A stretch of DNA of 64,000 nt from the NCBI GenBank assembly GCA_001730015.1, contig MDLA01000103.1:124001-188000 (forward strand), read 5' to 3'. The first letter of the stretch is position 1. Each line of letters begins with the position of its first letter. The notes beneath the pieces were generated by a model, which saw only the letters and a program-made list of their open reading frames with translations, had not been told where the DNA came from and ran no database searches. Source of the stretch: Chromatiales bacterium (ex Bugula neritina AB1) (GTDB lineage Bacteria; Pseudomonadota; Gammaproteobacteria; Granulosicoccales; Granulosicoccaceae). Position numbers and translations under genes: made by a program. Below, one piece after another: positions 35,525 through 44,001 of this stretch.

Positions 35525-38500
35525 GTCAGCTGTGCCGTTTACCTGATGGTGGCCGTATAGATCGTAGTAAACCATTGAGCTTTACGTTTGATGGTAAGTC
35601 CTATATTGGTTTCCAGGGCGATACCCTGGCCTCAGCGCTGCTTGCCAATGGTGTGAAGCTATTAGGTAGAAGCTTCAAGTATCACCGACCTCGTGGCTTG
35701 ATAGCCGCTGGGTCAGAAGAGCCCAACGCGCTTGTGCAACTTGAGAAAGGCGCTTATACCGAACCCAATACACGCGCTACCTGCATCGAACTCTATGGTG
35801 GGTTGGTAGCCACATCACAAAATCGCTGGCCGAGTCTTGCGTTTGATGTAGGCGCTGTTAATTCGGCGGTTGCGCGCTTTTTACCGGCCGGGTTCTACTA
35901 TAAAACATTCATGTGGCCTGCCTCCATGTGGCTGACCTATGAAAAATTTATCCGTAAAGCGGCGGGTCTGGGCGTGAGCCCGAAAGAATCGGACCCCGAC
36001 AACTATCACAGCCGTTATGCAACGTGTGATGTACTTGTGATTGGCGGCGGACCGGCGGGTTTGGCAGCTGCATCCGCTGCGGCCGCATCCGATGCACGCG
36101 TTATGCTGGTCGATGAGCAAGCAGAGTTTGGCGGGTCAACTCTCGGGGCATCTGCGGTACCGGAAGTCGCCGCATGGGTGGCAACCTGTACAGCCGCCCT
36201 GACAGCGAATGAAAATGTGACTTTGCTGCCTCGAACCACCGTTACCGGTTACTTCGATTATAACTACCTGACAGCAATCGAGAAGGTGACTGATCACCTC
36301 GGGCCGGGTAAAGGTGGTAGTGCTCCACGGCAGCGTTTCTGGAAAATACGCGCTAAACGGGTGGTGATTGCAGCCGGTTCTATTGAAAGGCCGCTGGTGT
36401 TTGCTGACAACGATCGGCCCGGCGTGATGCTCGCGAATGCCGTTAGTAGCTACATCAATCGCTATGGTGTTTTACCGGACAACAATATTGTTGTGTTTAC
36501 CAATAATGACAGTGCTTATCGAACCGCGCTTGATGCGGCACAACACGGTGCGACTGTCACGCTGGTAGATACTCGAGCTGAAGTTGCAGCGCATTTAACC
36601 ACCGCGCTCAAAGAGCATTCGGTAACGCATTTTACCGGGCATGCGATATCGTCAGTGCAGGGGGCAAAGGGTGTAACAGCGGTGCGGGTTATGCCGCTGA
36701 GCGCAGATGGAAAGAGCCTCCACGGACAGGCATGGGAAATTGATTGTGGTGTGGTTGCCAATTCGGGTGGCTGGACGCCTTCGGTGCATATGTTCAGTCA
36801 GAGCGGCGGCAAACTGCACTACGATGAAGCAATTGAAGGGTTTGTGCCCGATGCGGCTAGTGGCAAGCGAATAAACCCAAATAGTTCAGCGGGTGCCTGC
36901 AACGGTAGTTTCTCGACGCGTAAATGCATGAGCGAAGGCGCACAAGCGGGCAGGGATGCTGCCTCAGAGTGCGGTTTTGCGGTTGTGGAAGTGGAAATAC
37001 CCGACTTTGCAGGCTTACAGATTGATGAGGGTATGGGGCATATCGCCGCACTGTGGCTAGTACCAACGGTACACCCGGTTGGTGAAGGGCCAGCAAAGCA
37101 TTTTCATGATTTCCAGAACGACGTCACTGCCGCCGATATTCAGCTGGCTGCTCGGGAGGGGTATGTTTCGGTAGAGCATCTGAAGCGTTATACCACTACT
37201 GGAATGGCGACAGACCAGGGCAAGACATCGAACCTCAATGCGCTGGCCATAATGGCAGAAATCCGAGGTGCACAGATACCGGAAGTAGGCACCACCACGT
37301 TCCGACCTCCGTTTACGCCACTGACGTTCGGTGCGATCGGCGGGCAGGAGTCGAAAGAGCTGTTTCTGCAGGAGCGTCATACGCCGATGCATCAATGCCA
37401 TGTGCAGAACAACGCGGTGTTTGAAGATGTTGGTGATTGGAAGCGCCCGTGGTATTACCCTCGAAAAGGCGAAGACATGCGCGCGGCGGTGCAGCGTGAA
37501 TCACTGGCAGTTCGTACCGATGTCGGCATGCTCGACGCTTCTACACTTGGCAAGATCGATATCCAGGGGGCAGACGCAGCAGAACTTCTGGAAATGGTGT
37601 ACACCAACAACTGGAAAAAACTCGCTGTGGGCAGCTGTCGCTATGGTCTGATGTTAAACGAGCATGGGATGATCTTCGACGACGGCGTAACAACCCGGCT
37701 GGGTGAAAATCATTATCACATGACGACAACAACCGGTGGTGCTGCACGTGTGCTTAACTGGCTTGAAGAGTGGCTGCAGACCGAATGGCCTGAGAAAAAT
37801 GTCTATTGCACCAGTGTTACTGAGCAATGGGCAGTTGTCGCATTGAATGGTCCGAAGGCGCGTGAGCTGCTCGCCACTGTAAGTGATATAGATCTGGCAA
37901 ATGAGGCCTTTCCTTTTATGACCATGCGCGAAGGGCATGTGGCTGGAATTCCTGCCTGGGTTTATAGAATCAGTTTTACCGGTGAACTGTCCTATGAAAT
38001 CAATGTGCCGGCGCGCTACGGTCGTCAATTGTGGCAGACGCTGGAGCAAGCCGGGAAGCCGTATAATCTGTGTGCCTATGGCACGGAAACTATGCATGTC
38101 GTTAGAGCGGAAAAAGGCTTTATTATTGTTGGGCAGGATACAGACGGTACTGTTACCCCGGCGGACATGGACATGAGCTGGATCGTATCCAAAACCAAGG
38201 ATGACTTCCTCGGCAAGCGTTCGTTTATGCGTAGTGATACCGCGCGCGATGATCGGCAGCAATTTGTAGGCTTGCTCACAACGGACCCGAGTGTGGTGTT
38301 GATGGAGGGCGCACATATTGTCGAAGAGATCAAAGAAGCGCCGCCGATGACGACAATAGGCCGGGTGACATCTAGCTATATGAGCCCTAATCTGGGGCGT
38401 TCGATTGCGCTGGGAATGCTTAAAAACGGATTAAGCCGCAAAGGTGACACTGTTCAATTGCGATTAATGAGTGGCGATGTCGTTGAAGCACTTGTTACTG

Positions 38501-38544
38501 ATCCGGTCTTTATAGATAGTGAAGGAGTGCGCGCTCGTGGCTGA
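35521..38544 (+). CDS. soxA: Sarcosine oxidase alpha subunit
   Basis: Large subunit binding NAD and tetrahydrofolate. 1007 residues, the usual size. The N-terminal ferredoxin-like part (SFTFDGKSYIGFQGDTLASA) leads to a Rossmann domain with VLVIGGGPAGLAAASAAAAS (from about residue 170). A second flavoprotein-like region and, in the last 380 residues, an aminomethyltransferase (GcvT-like) domain follow, the latter with VGMLDASTLGKIDIQG and GELSYEINVP. It couples amine oxidation to one-carbon capture on folate. The start is GTG inside the soxD stop; it overlaps soxG by eight bases. Confidence 0.95.
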   Translation: MSQLCRLPDGGRIDRSKPLSFTFDGKSYIGFQGDTLASALLANGVKLLGRSFKYHRPRGLIAAGSEEPNALVQLEKGAYTEPNTRATCIELYGGLVATSQNRWPSLAFDVGAVNSAVARFLPAGFYYKTFMWPASMWLTYEKFIRKAAGLGVSPKESDPDNYHSRYATCDVLVIGGGPAGLAAASAAAASDARVMLVDEQAEFGGSTLGASAVPEVAAWVATCTAALTANENVTLLPRTTVTGYFDYNYLTAIEKVTDHLGPGKGGSAPRQRFWKIRAKRVVIAAGSIERPLVFADNDRPGVMLANAVSSYINRYGVLPDNNIVVFTNNDSAYRTALDAAQHGATVTLVDTRAEVAAHLTTALKEHSVTHFTGHAISSVQGAKGVTAVRVMPLSADGKSLHGQAWEIDCGVVANSGGWTPSVHMFSQSGGKLHYDEAIEGFVPDAASGKRINPNSSAGACNGSFSTRKCMSEGAQAGRDAASECGFAVVEVEIPDFAGLQIDEGMGHIAALWLVPTVHPVGEGPAKHFHDFQNDVTAADIQLAAREGYVSVEHLKRYTTTGMATDQGKTSNLNALAIMAEIRGAQIPEVGTTTFRPPFTPLTFGAIGGQESKELFLQERHTPMHQCHVQNNAVFEDVGDWKRPWYYPRKGEDMRAAVQRESLAVRTDVGMLDASTLGKIDIQGADAAELLEMVYTNNWKKLAVGSCRYGLMLNEHGMIFDDGVTTRLGENHYHMTTTTGGAARVLNWLEEWLQTEWPEKNVYCTSVTEQWAVVALNGPKARELLATVSDIDLANEAFPFMTMREGHVAGIPAWVYRISFTGELSYEINVPARYGRQLWQTLEQAGKPYNLCAYGTETMHVVRAEKGFIIVGQDTDGTVTPADMDMSWIVSKTKDDFLGKRSFMRSDTARDDRQQFVGLLTTDPSVVLMEGAHIVEEIKEAPPMTTIGRVTSSYMSPNLGRSIALGMLKNGLSRKGDTVQLRLMSGDVVEALVTDPVFIDSEGVRARG

Positions 38545-39118
38545 TCAACTGGATTTGCAAACCGCAATGGCTACGCCGTTATCGGGTCAGTCATTTAGTT
38601 CAAACGGGGTGACCCTCAGCGAGAGCCCTGCGATTGATAAAATAATACTGCGCGCTGATTTTGACGAGCCATCAATAGAGTCACAACTGAGCAGCGTGCT
38701 TGGTCAATCACCGGCACTTGTGGCAAATACCTTCAGCAACAGTTCCGGTAACAATACTGTGTACTGGCTGGGTCCGGATGAGCGTCTTGTTTACCTGCAT
38801 CAGCAAAGCGCAGCCGAGCTGGTTGATGCACTGCGCGCTGCAATGCCTGCCGGAAAAGGTGCTGTCGTTGACGTGAGTGACTACTATACGGTGATACAGC
38901 TCAGCGGAGAAAATGCCCGTTCGGTGCTTGCGAGCGGAACCCCGTTTGATGTTCATCCGCGTGTGTTCAGTGCGGGGCAATGCGCGCAAACCCGATACGG
39001 GAGCGCCACCGTGCTCCTGTCGGTTATAGATGACTCGCCAACATTTGATGTGCAGGTGCGCTGGAGTTTCGCGCAGTATCTGTGGTCCTATATGGCGAAG
39101 GTTTCCGGCTACTGTTGA
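38537..39118 (+). CDS. soxG: Sarcosine oxidase gamma subunit
   Basis: Fourth subunit of the tetramer, resembling a GcvT fragment. 193 residues if it starts at GTG 38537, which lies nine bases after AAGGAG; a GTG at 38519 would add six residues but lies before that ribosome site. It contains YWLGPDERLVYL and VDVSDYYTVIQLSGENARSV followed by LASGTPFDVHP, family hallmarks. Last gene of the sox operon; glyA, folD or purU, often nearby, are absent. Confidence 0.93.
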   Translation: MADQLDLQTAMATPLSGQSFSSNGVTLSESPAIDKIILRADFDEPSIESQLSSVLGQSPALVANTFSNSSGNNTVYWLGPDERLVYLHQQSAAELVDALRAAMPAGKGAVVDVSDYYTVIQLSGENARSVLASGTPFDVHPRVFSAGQCAQTRYGSATVLLSVIDDSPTFDVQVRWSFAQYLWSYMAKVSGYC

Positions 39119-39160
39119 GCGACTTTTGCGTTTATCAGGGCGCTGTGAAAGGTTCGGTCT

Positions 39161-39544
39161 GTGGTATTCGTTCGTCGTGCGTTGAATCGCAGAGTGCGAC
39201 TGAAAATTCTGATCGCTGCAGCACTGTGTGGTGTTTTAATTGTTGCTGCTGAACGATCTACAGATAATCACTGTGGTAATGAGCAGCGTGACTGGGCTAA
39301 TCTGAGTTTCCCTAAAGGTGACTATTGCTCAGTGCCAGCGTGGTTGCCTTTTGCCAGCTGGTACGAGCGGATGAACAAGCCAATCTGCAAGGTCCACGAC
39401 AACAATCGCGGGATTAACCGCAGAATCAGTGCGCGTGAAGCGGATTGGCGTTTTTTGTGTAATCATCTCAAGCGCAGCGGGATGCCCTGGGGTATTCGAC
39501 ACATTAGTGCGGTACTGAGCTATATTAGCGTGCGCCTGAAATAG
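39161..39544 (+). CDS. Small exported protein with a phospholipase A2-like motif
   Basis: A 127-residue protein with a basic start, one hydrophobic segment (about 14-30, signal peptide or anchor), and a compact Cys-containing domain. The segment C76-K-V-H79-D80, followed fifteen residues later by D95xxF98xC100, resembles the CxxHD...DxxF core of prokaryotic phospholipase A2, where His and Asp form the catalytic dyad. Four cysteines lie in the mature part (C38, C56, C76, C100). The match is motif-level only and I cannot name a family. The stop abuts the 175-bp inverted-repeat element. The start has only a weak ribosome site. Confidence 0.5.
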   Translation: MVFVRRALNRRVRLKILIAAALCGVLIVAAERSTDNHCGNEQRDWANLSFPKGDYCSVPAWLPFASWYERMNKPICKVHDNNRGINRRISAREADWRFLCNHLKRSGMPWGIRHISAVLSYISVRLK

Positions 39545-39719
39545 CCCGCATTATTCACGGGATTGACGGGATCTCACTTGATCTTTGATTCCACAGAGAA
39601 TTTTTTCTCTTGCAAATATCAGTAAGTATTCGACGCGAGAAGAAAATTTACTGTGAAAACCCTTGCTGAGTATAAATAAGCTCTACGCGATACCTTCGCC
39701 ACCCCATGAATAATGCGAG
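39545..39719 (-). mobile_element. 175-bp element with terminal inverted repeats, copy 1
   Basis: Bounded by CCCGCATTATTCACGG (39545-39560) and CCATGAATAATGCGAG (39704-39719), which are inverted copies of each other at 14 of 16 bases. The whole 175 bases match, in opposite orientation, a second 175-base copy at 54606-54780. There is no coding capacity, so it looks like a MITE or a short interspersed repeat. It begins at the base after the stop codon of the PLA2-motif gene. No clear target duplication. Confidence 0.75.
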
Positions 39720-39744
39720 CTAGTGGGCCGTTGGCGGGTAAAGA

Positions 39745-39981
39745 TCAGTGTTTGTCGCGTTGCAGCGCCGGATCGAGCTTTACTTTGAGTTTGGTATCAA
39801 CAACCTGAAGGGAATCGCCATCAATTATTTTTTTTCGTTTTCTGGTTTCGACTTTGCCGTTTAGTCTGACTAGTCCTTCACTGATCAGAGCCTTGGCCTC
39901 ACCGCCACAACTGGCGAGCCCTTCGAACTTGATCAACTTGTAGAGGTCGACTGGTTGCTTTTTTAGTAAAACGATTCGCAT
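39745..39981 (-). CDS. S4-domain RNA-binding protein, YbcJ-like
   Basis: Small RNA-binding protein of 78 residues made almost wholly of an S4 domain: PVDLYKLIKFEGLASCGGEA, then KALISEGLVRLNGKVETRKR and KKIIDGDSLQVV. YbcJ in E. coli has the same build and an unclear link to ribosome metabolism. The start is taken at MRIVLLKK (39981), which aligns with homologues; an in-frame extension to 40041 is possible. The C-terminal Lys/Asp-rich tail is variable. Confidence 0.8.
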   Translation of the reverse strand: MRIVLLKKQPVDLYKLIKFEGLASCGGEAKALISEGLVRLNGKVETRKRKKIIDGDSLQVVDTKLKVKLDPALQRDKH

Positions 39982-40191
39982 GGATAAAAGTATACCCATA
40001 GCGGCTGAAAAAGTACTAATCGGCTGCGGGGTTACAATCACAATTTACAATATTTAATCCGCGAATCCGGGGGTTATCGGTGGTGAAATTTCTTTCACTT
40101 CACTGGTCGCTTTGTTGTCCGTTGGCTAGTGGTGTATGTTAAGCGTTCGAGTTGTAAGCGAACTTTGACCAGATTCACCAGGAAACCGACA

Positions 40192-41028
40192 ATGAACAAG
40201 GGCTCATGCCTGTGCGGTGAAGTGCAGTACGAATTGCTGGGAGAGCCGGAAAACATGGCACATTGCCATTGCTCAATCTGCCGGAAAATCCATGGAACCC
40301 CGTTTGCCACCTACTTGCAGACAAGTGGTGTGAAATGGCTCTCAGGCGAGTGTTCCATCGCAACATATGAATCTTCTCCGGGGTTTGAGCGGTGCTTCTG
40401 TGGCAAGTGTGGTTCTGTGTTACCTGAATCTATAGATAATATTGTGTTTGTGCCCGCCGGCGCACTTGATGGCGAGGTGACAGCAAGACCGACCAAGCAC
40501 ATCTTTGCTTCATCCAGAGCACACTGGCACGATATCACCGATAATCTGCCTCGCTACGACTCCTACGGGGCTGATGCACCTCCGGGTATAGAGCAGCAGG
40601 ATCGCAGCGGCAGATGCGGCGATAAAGTGGGTGGCAGTTGTCAGTGTGGTGCCGTTGCCTACCAGTATCAGAACAATGCGAAACTAATGATGTACTGCCA
40701 TTGCAGCCGCTGCCGGAAAGTTAAAGGTGCAGCGCATGCTGCCAATGTGTTTGTGCTACCTGAAGATTTCCAGTGGCTACAGGGTGAAGATAATATTGTT
40801 GTGTATGATCATCCGGGAGCAGAGAGATTCGGCAATAGTTTTTGTCGAACGTGCGGCTCGTCGGTCCCACGCAAAGCTGTTAGTTCCCCGATGGTGAATA
40901 TCCCCGCAGGTTCAATTGATGATGCGCCCGGTATCGACAGCAAGGGACATATTTACACCAATTCTAAATCCAACTGGTTCGATATCACAGATGGTCGCGA
41001 TCAATTCGAGGAAATGCCGCCAGCTTAA
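40192..41028 (+). CDS. GFA-family protein with two tandem zinc-binding domains
   Basis: Protein of the glutathione-dependent formaldehyde-activating (GFA/CENP-V) family, cysteine-rich zinc proteins. It is a tandem duplication. Domain 1 has GSCLCGEVQYE (C6, C8), AHCHCSICRK (C25, C27, C30) and FCGKCGSVLPE. Domain 2, starting near residue 144, has GSCQCGAVAYQ, YCHCSRCRK and FCRTCGSSVP. Most relatives have one domain of 120-150 residues; this has 278. The start is the ATG after AGGAAA; a longer frame upstream is spurious. Formaldehyde chemistry would fit the neighbouring sarcosine oxidase, but most members have no proven activity. Confidence 0.85.
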   Translation: MNKGSCLCGEVQYELLGEPENMAHCHCSICRKIHGTPFATYLQTSGVKWLSGECSIATYESSPGFERCFCGKCGSVLPESIDNIVFVPAGALDGEVTARPTKHIFASSRAHWHDITDNLPRYDSYGADAPPGIEQQDRSGRCGDKVGGSCQCGAVAYQYQNNAKLMMYCHCSRCRKVKGAAHAANVFVLPEDFQWLQGEDNIVVYDHPGAERFGNSFCRTCGSSVPRKAVSSPMVNIPAGSIDDAPGIDSKGHIYTNSKSNWFDITDGRDQFEEMPPA

Positions 41029-41073
41029 AGTATTTTAAAGTTCGGCTAGTTAAGATGCTGGTCCGTTAAACAA

Positions 41074-41096
41074 AACGGGCACCGTGTGTGCCCGTT
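41074..41096 (-). terminator. Hairpin after the thioredoxin-like gene
   Basis: A perfect 9-bp stem (41074-41082 with 41088-41096) with a five-base loop between the convergent GFA and thioredoxin-like genes. Read on the minus strand it is followed by a T-rich stretch (TTGTTT), so it mainly ends the minus-strand transcript. Confidence 0.65.
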
Positions 41097-41125
41097 GTAT
41101 GCTTTCCAGTGATTTAAAATACCGG

Positions 41126-41524
41126 TTATAGTGCCGCTTTTAGAATTGGCTCAATAGCAGTAACTGTCGTTTGTGCAATTACTCGTGCTACTTCTTTTCC
41201 ATCCTTGAATGTAACCAGTGTTGAGCGCCTGGGTATGTTCAAGTCAGCGACAATTAAATCACCTTTGAAAGTGTCCCAGTCAACTTTAAACCAGGTTATA
41301 GCTTCGTAATCGGCATTGCTGTCTATTAGTGCACTCACGGTGCGCTCTTGAGTTCGACAGGTGCCTCACCACGGGGCGTAAAAATCGAGCAAAAATGGCT
41401 TACCACTCTCGAGGGCCTGCTCGTAGGCCTCCTGAGTAAATTCCACTTGCTTCGCACCATCGGCGTGTACTGCACCGGTGACTAGCGCGATAGCTGGAAT
41501 AGCCAGGAACTGGCGTCTTTTCAT
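41126..41524 (-). CDS. Thioredoxin-fold protein with in-frame TGA at the active-site Cys (candidate selenoprotein)
   Basis: The start at 41524 has a strong AGGAGG ribosome site (complement of 41535-41540) and begins with a twin-arginine-like signal, MKRRQFLAIPAIALVTGAVH, cut near HA/DG. The mature domain is a thioredoxin fold, with LLDFYAPW at its active site. The next codon, 53, is TGA (41366-41368), then GTC-RTQE. Homologues of this motif read APWCGTCR, so the TGA replaces the first Cys of CxxC, giving UxxC. After the TGA the frame is intact to a normal end (cis-Pro region NIPRRSTLVTFKDGKEVARV), 132 residues in all. A small hairpin with GU in its loop lies 23-35 bases after the TGA. Selenocysteine is the best reading; a one-base nonsense mutation is the alternative. 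It follows the ferredoxin reductase gene by 105 bases. Confidence 0.75.
41331..41343 (-). promoter_or_regulatory. Possible SECIS hairpin inside the thioredoxin-like gene
   Basis: On the minus strand, GCAC-CGTGA-GTGC forms a hairpin whose loop contains GU and begins 27 bases after the TGA. Two further pairs (AG with CT) extend it past a single C/A mismatch. Bacterial SECIS elements are short stem-loops at about this distance with a G or GU in the loop. The stem is short, so the assignment is tentative. Confidence 0.35.
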
Positions 41525-41629
41525 CGGGAGAATGCCTCCTGCTATGTGAGTTGAGATTGAACGCTACCTCTGCCTGAGACAACTGTTAAAGGTAAAGGTT
41601 CCGGGATTATACAACCTATCGCATGATGC

Positions 41630-42439
41630 TTATCCTACAAATGCCTTTTCCATCACGAAACTGCCGGGTCGACTATTTGAACCTTCAACTAAACCGGCTT
41701 TTTCGCACAGGGCTTTCAAGTCTCTGTTCAGTCCCAGTGAACCGCAAATCATGACCCGGTCGACATCGGGTTTCAGTGCGGGAACGTTCAGATCGGTGAA
41801 AATCTGGCCACTTTCGATTAAGTGGGTAATACGTCCGCGCGGAGTGAAATTCTCCTGTGTGATAGAAGGGTAGTATCTGACTTTACCGGCAGCGTCGTCG
41901 CCGACCAGCGGGTCCTCCGGCAGATTTCTGATCAGATCCTGGCTGTACCCGAGTTCTTCGATTTGTCTGCAGGTATGAGTGAGGATAATTTCATCGAATC
42001 GGCCGTACAGCTCCGGGTCGCGAATGAGCGAGGCAAACGGTGCGACACCAGTGCCGGTCGCGATCATGTACAGTCGTTTACCGGGCAGTAATGCATCCAG
42101 AACCAGGCTGCCGACGGGTTTTGTTTGAACAATAATCCGGTCGCCCACCTTGATGTGTTTCAATTTTGAAGTTAGCGGACCGTTTTTCACTTTGATCGAA
42201 TAAAACTCGAGCTCCTCGTCCCACGAAGGGCTGGCGATTGAATAGGCGCGCTGCAACGGTTTGGTATCGTCGTTGGCGGGCAAACCGATCATGGTGAATT
42301 CTCCGGACCTGAAGCGCAGATTGTCCGGGCGGGTTACGCGAAACGAGAACAATCGATCATTCCAGTGCTTAATGGCAGTGACCGTTTGCGTATCAGGTGC
42401 TTTTGGAGCAGTAGCTTTGTTACTGGTAGTGTTGTTCAT
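41630..42439 (-). CDS. fpr: Ferredoxin--NADP reductase
   Basis: Flavoenzyme exchanging electrons between NADPH and ferredoxin or flavodoxin. FAD-binding RAYSIASP, the phosphate/NADP loop TGTGVAPFASLIRD, ILTHTCRQIEELGY, the CGSLGLNRDLK region and the family C-terminus MEKAFVG are all present. 269 residues; the first ten or so are a low-complexity extension. Subclass I bacterial Fpr, cytoplasmic. It is divergent from larA and lies upstream of the candidate selenoprotein on the same strand. Confidence 0.9.
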   Translation of the reverse strand: MNNTTSNKATAPKAPDTQTVTAIKHWNDRLFSFRVTRPDNLRFRSGEFTMIGLPANDDTKPLQRAYSIASPSWDEELEFYSIKVKNGPLTSKLKHIKVGDRIIVQTKPVGSLVLDALLPGKRLYMIATGTGVAPFASLIRDPELYGRFDEIILTHTCRQIEELGYSQDLIRNLPEDPLVGDDAAGKVRYYPSITQENFTPRGRITHLIESGQIFTDLNVPALKPDVDRVMICGSLGLNRDLKALCEKAGLVEGSNSRPGSFVMEKAFVG

Positions 42440-42702
42440 TTACCTACGTCGCATAAACCGTGAATTCAGGTTGTTCATTAGACCAATATTGCATAGCTAT
42501 GGCCATTCAAGAGGAGATAAAAGGAAGAATTCGTGGTGTGAATTAAAAATAGTTGAAATGGTGGTATGCCAGGGTTTGATTGCAGTCTTTACTTCGTTAT
42601 TTTCTGTGTTGGAGAGAACATTATTCAAGGCCTCGAATAAATATTGAATAGTTTGGCATGGTGTAAACTGGCAAACGGTGAACACAGGAAAAAACGAGTC
42701 TG

Positions 42703-43992
42703 ATGAAAATTGATCTGGCGTTTGGTCATAACGGGTTGACAGTCGATCTCCCTCCCGCCGCAAAAGCGACAGTAATAAGAAAGCCCGAGCAGGTGATTAA
42801 CGCTGAAGCACAACAGATTATAAATGACGCACTCGCCAATCCGATTGGCTGTAAAACTCTGCCCGAGGTCGCCCATGGGCTGAAAACGGCTTGCATCCTG
42901 ATTTGCGATATCACACGCCCCGTCCCGAATCGGCTGTTTTTGCGCCCTTTGATTGAGCAGCTGACTAGTGCCGGTATGCTGCTCGACGGTATCACTGTGC
43001 TGGTGGCAACCGGACTGCACAGGCCAAACCTCGACGATGAACTGGCAGAGCTCATCGGTGACCCCTGGGTTGCCGAGCATGTGCGTGTCGAGAATCATTA
43101 TGCACGTGATGAAGCGGGCTGTGTTCATCTTGGTACCACGAAAAAGCACTCGGTGCCTGTCGGTCTGAATCGCTTGCTGGTCGATGCTGATATAAAAATT
43201 GCGACTGGTCTGGTAGAGCCTCATTTTATGGCCGGCTATTCCGGCGGTCGAAAAGTAATTGCCCCGGGAGTTGCTCATCACCAGACCATACGCACTTTTC
43301 ACAGCGCGCGCTTTATGGAAAGCCCTTACGCTACATCGTGCAACCTCGACGAAAATCCTCTGCATGAAACACAGCTGGAAATTATAGAAATGCTGGATGG
43401 GCCGGTATTGGGTCTCAATACCGTGCTTGATGAACACCGCAATCTGGTGTTTACCTCTTTCGGTGAGATAGTCGCCAGTCATATGAAGGCAGTCAGCTTT
43501 GCACGTGACAGCTGCGAAGTAACTGTAGAGCGGAAATACAAAACGCTGTTATCGTCATCGGCTGGTTATCCGCTGGATAAAACGTACTATCAAACCGTAA
43601 AAGGGATGGTAACGCCGTTGGATATTCTGGACAAAGGCGGTGATCTGATCATCGTCTCCGAGTGCTCGGAAGGCTTTGGTTCAGAGGAATTCTGTGAGGC
43701 GCAAAAGCGGCTGGTCTCGTTAGGTCCGGAGGCGTTTCTGCAAACGCTGCTGGCAAAGTCTTTGGCGGAAGTAGACGAATGGCAGACGGAAATGCAGTTA
43801 AAGCCGATGCGGGTTGGACGGATAAAACTCTATGCGCCGAATTTGGGTAATGATGCCGCTGCCATCACCGGTGTTGAAATGATCGACGATATCACAGCAG
43901 CTATATCGGAAAGCCTTAGCCGCCACCGGGACAATGAAATAGCTGTTATTCCAGAGGGCCCATACGTTGTACCCTTTGTGGCTGTCAGCTGA
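42703..43992 (+). CDS. larA: Lactate racemase-type nickel enzyme LarA
   Basis: Racemase or epimerase of 2-hydroxyacids that uses the nickel-pincer nucleotide cofactor. All four key residues of the Lactobacillus enzyme are present in the expected places: H106 (ATGLHRP), H174 (EPHF), K184 (GGRK, which anchors the cofactor) and H200 (RTFHS). 429 residues. Cytoplasmic. The accessory genes larC, larE and larB follow in one overlapping run, so the cofactor can be made locally. Substrates in the family include lactate, malate and other hydroxyacids; which one applies here is unknown. Confidence 0.9.
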   Translation: MKIDLAFGHNGLTVDLPPAAKATVIRKPEQVINAEAQQIINDALANPIGCKTLPEVAHGLKTACILICDITRPVPNRLFLRPLIEQLTSAGMLLDGITVLVATGLHRPNLDDELAELIGDPWVAEHVRVENHYARDEAGCVHLGTTKKHSVPVGLNRLLVDADIKIATGLVEPHFMAGYSGGRKVIAPGVAHHQTIRTFHSARFMESPYATSCNLDENPLHETQLEIIEMLDGPVLGLNTVLDEHRNLVFTSFGEIVASHMKAVSFARDSCEVTVERKYKTLLSSSAGYPLDKTYYQTVKGMVTPLDILDKGGDLIIVSECSEGFGSEEFCEAQKRLVSLGPEAFLQTLLAKSLAEVDEWQTEMQLKPMRVGRIKLYAPNLGNDAAAITGVEMIDDITAAISESLSRHRDNEIAVIPEGPYVVPFVAVS

Positions 43993-44001
43993 GTATTGTT
44001 T

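Noticed and set aside
37654-38316. 220-codon open frame on the minus strand
   Set aside because: Antisense to the aminomethyltransferase part of soxA; composition is that of a shadow frame.
39541-39723. Target-site duplication around the 175-bp element
   Set aside because: Flanks ATAG and CTAG (copy 1) and TTAC and TTTA (copy 2) are similar but do not match exactly at consistent boundaries.
41126-41338. A separate 70-residue protein starting at GTG 41338
   Set aside because: It would be a thioredoxin domain cut off after its active site. The upstream frame with signal peptide, strong ribosome site and APW-TGA-GTC shows one continuous gene.
42625-43482. Long open frame of 285 codons on the minus strand
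   Set aside because: It lies antisense to larA, whose catalytic residues are all conserved. The antisense product has no domain features or ribosome site.
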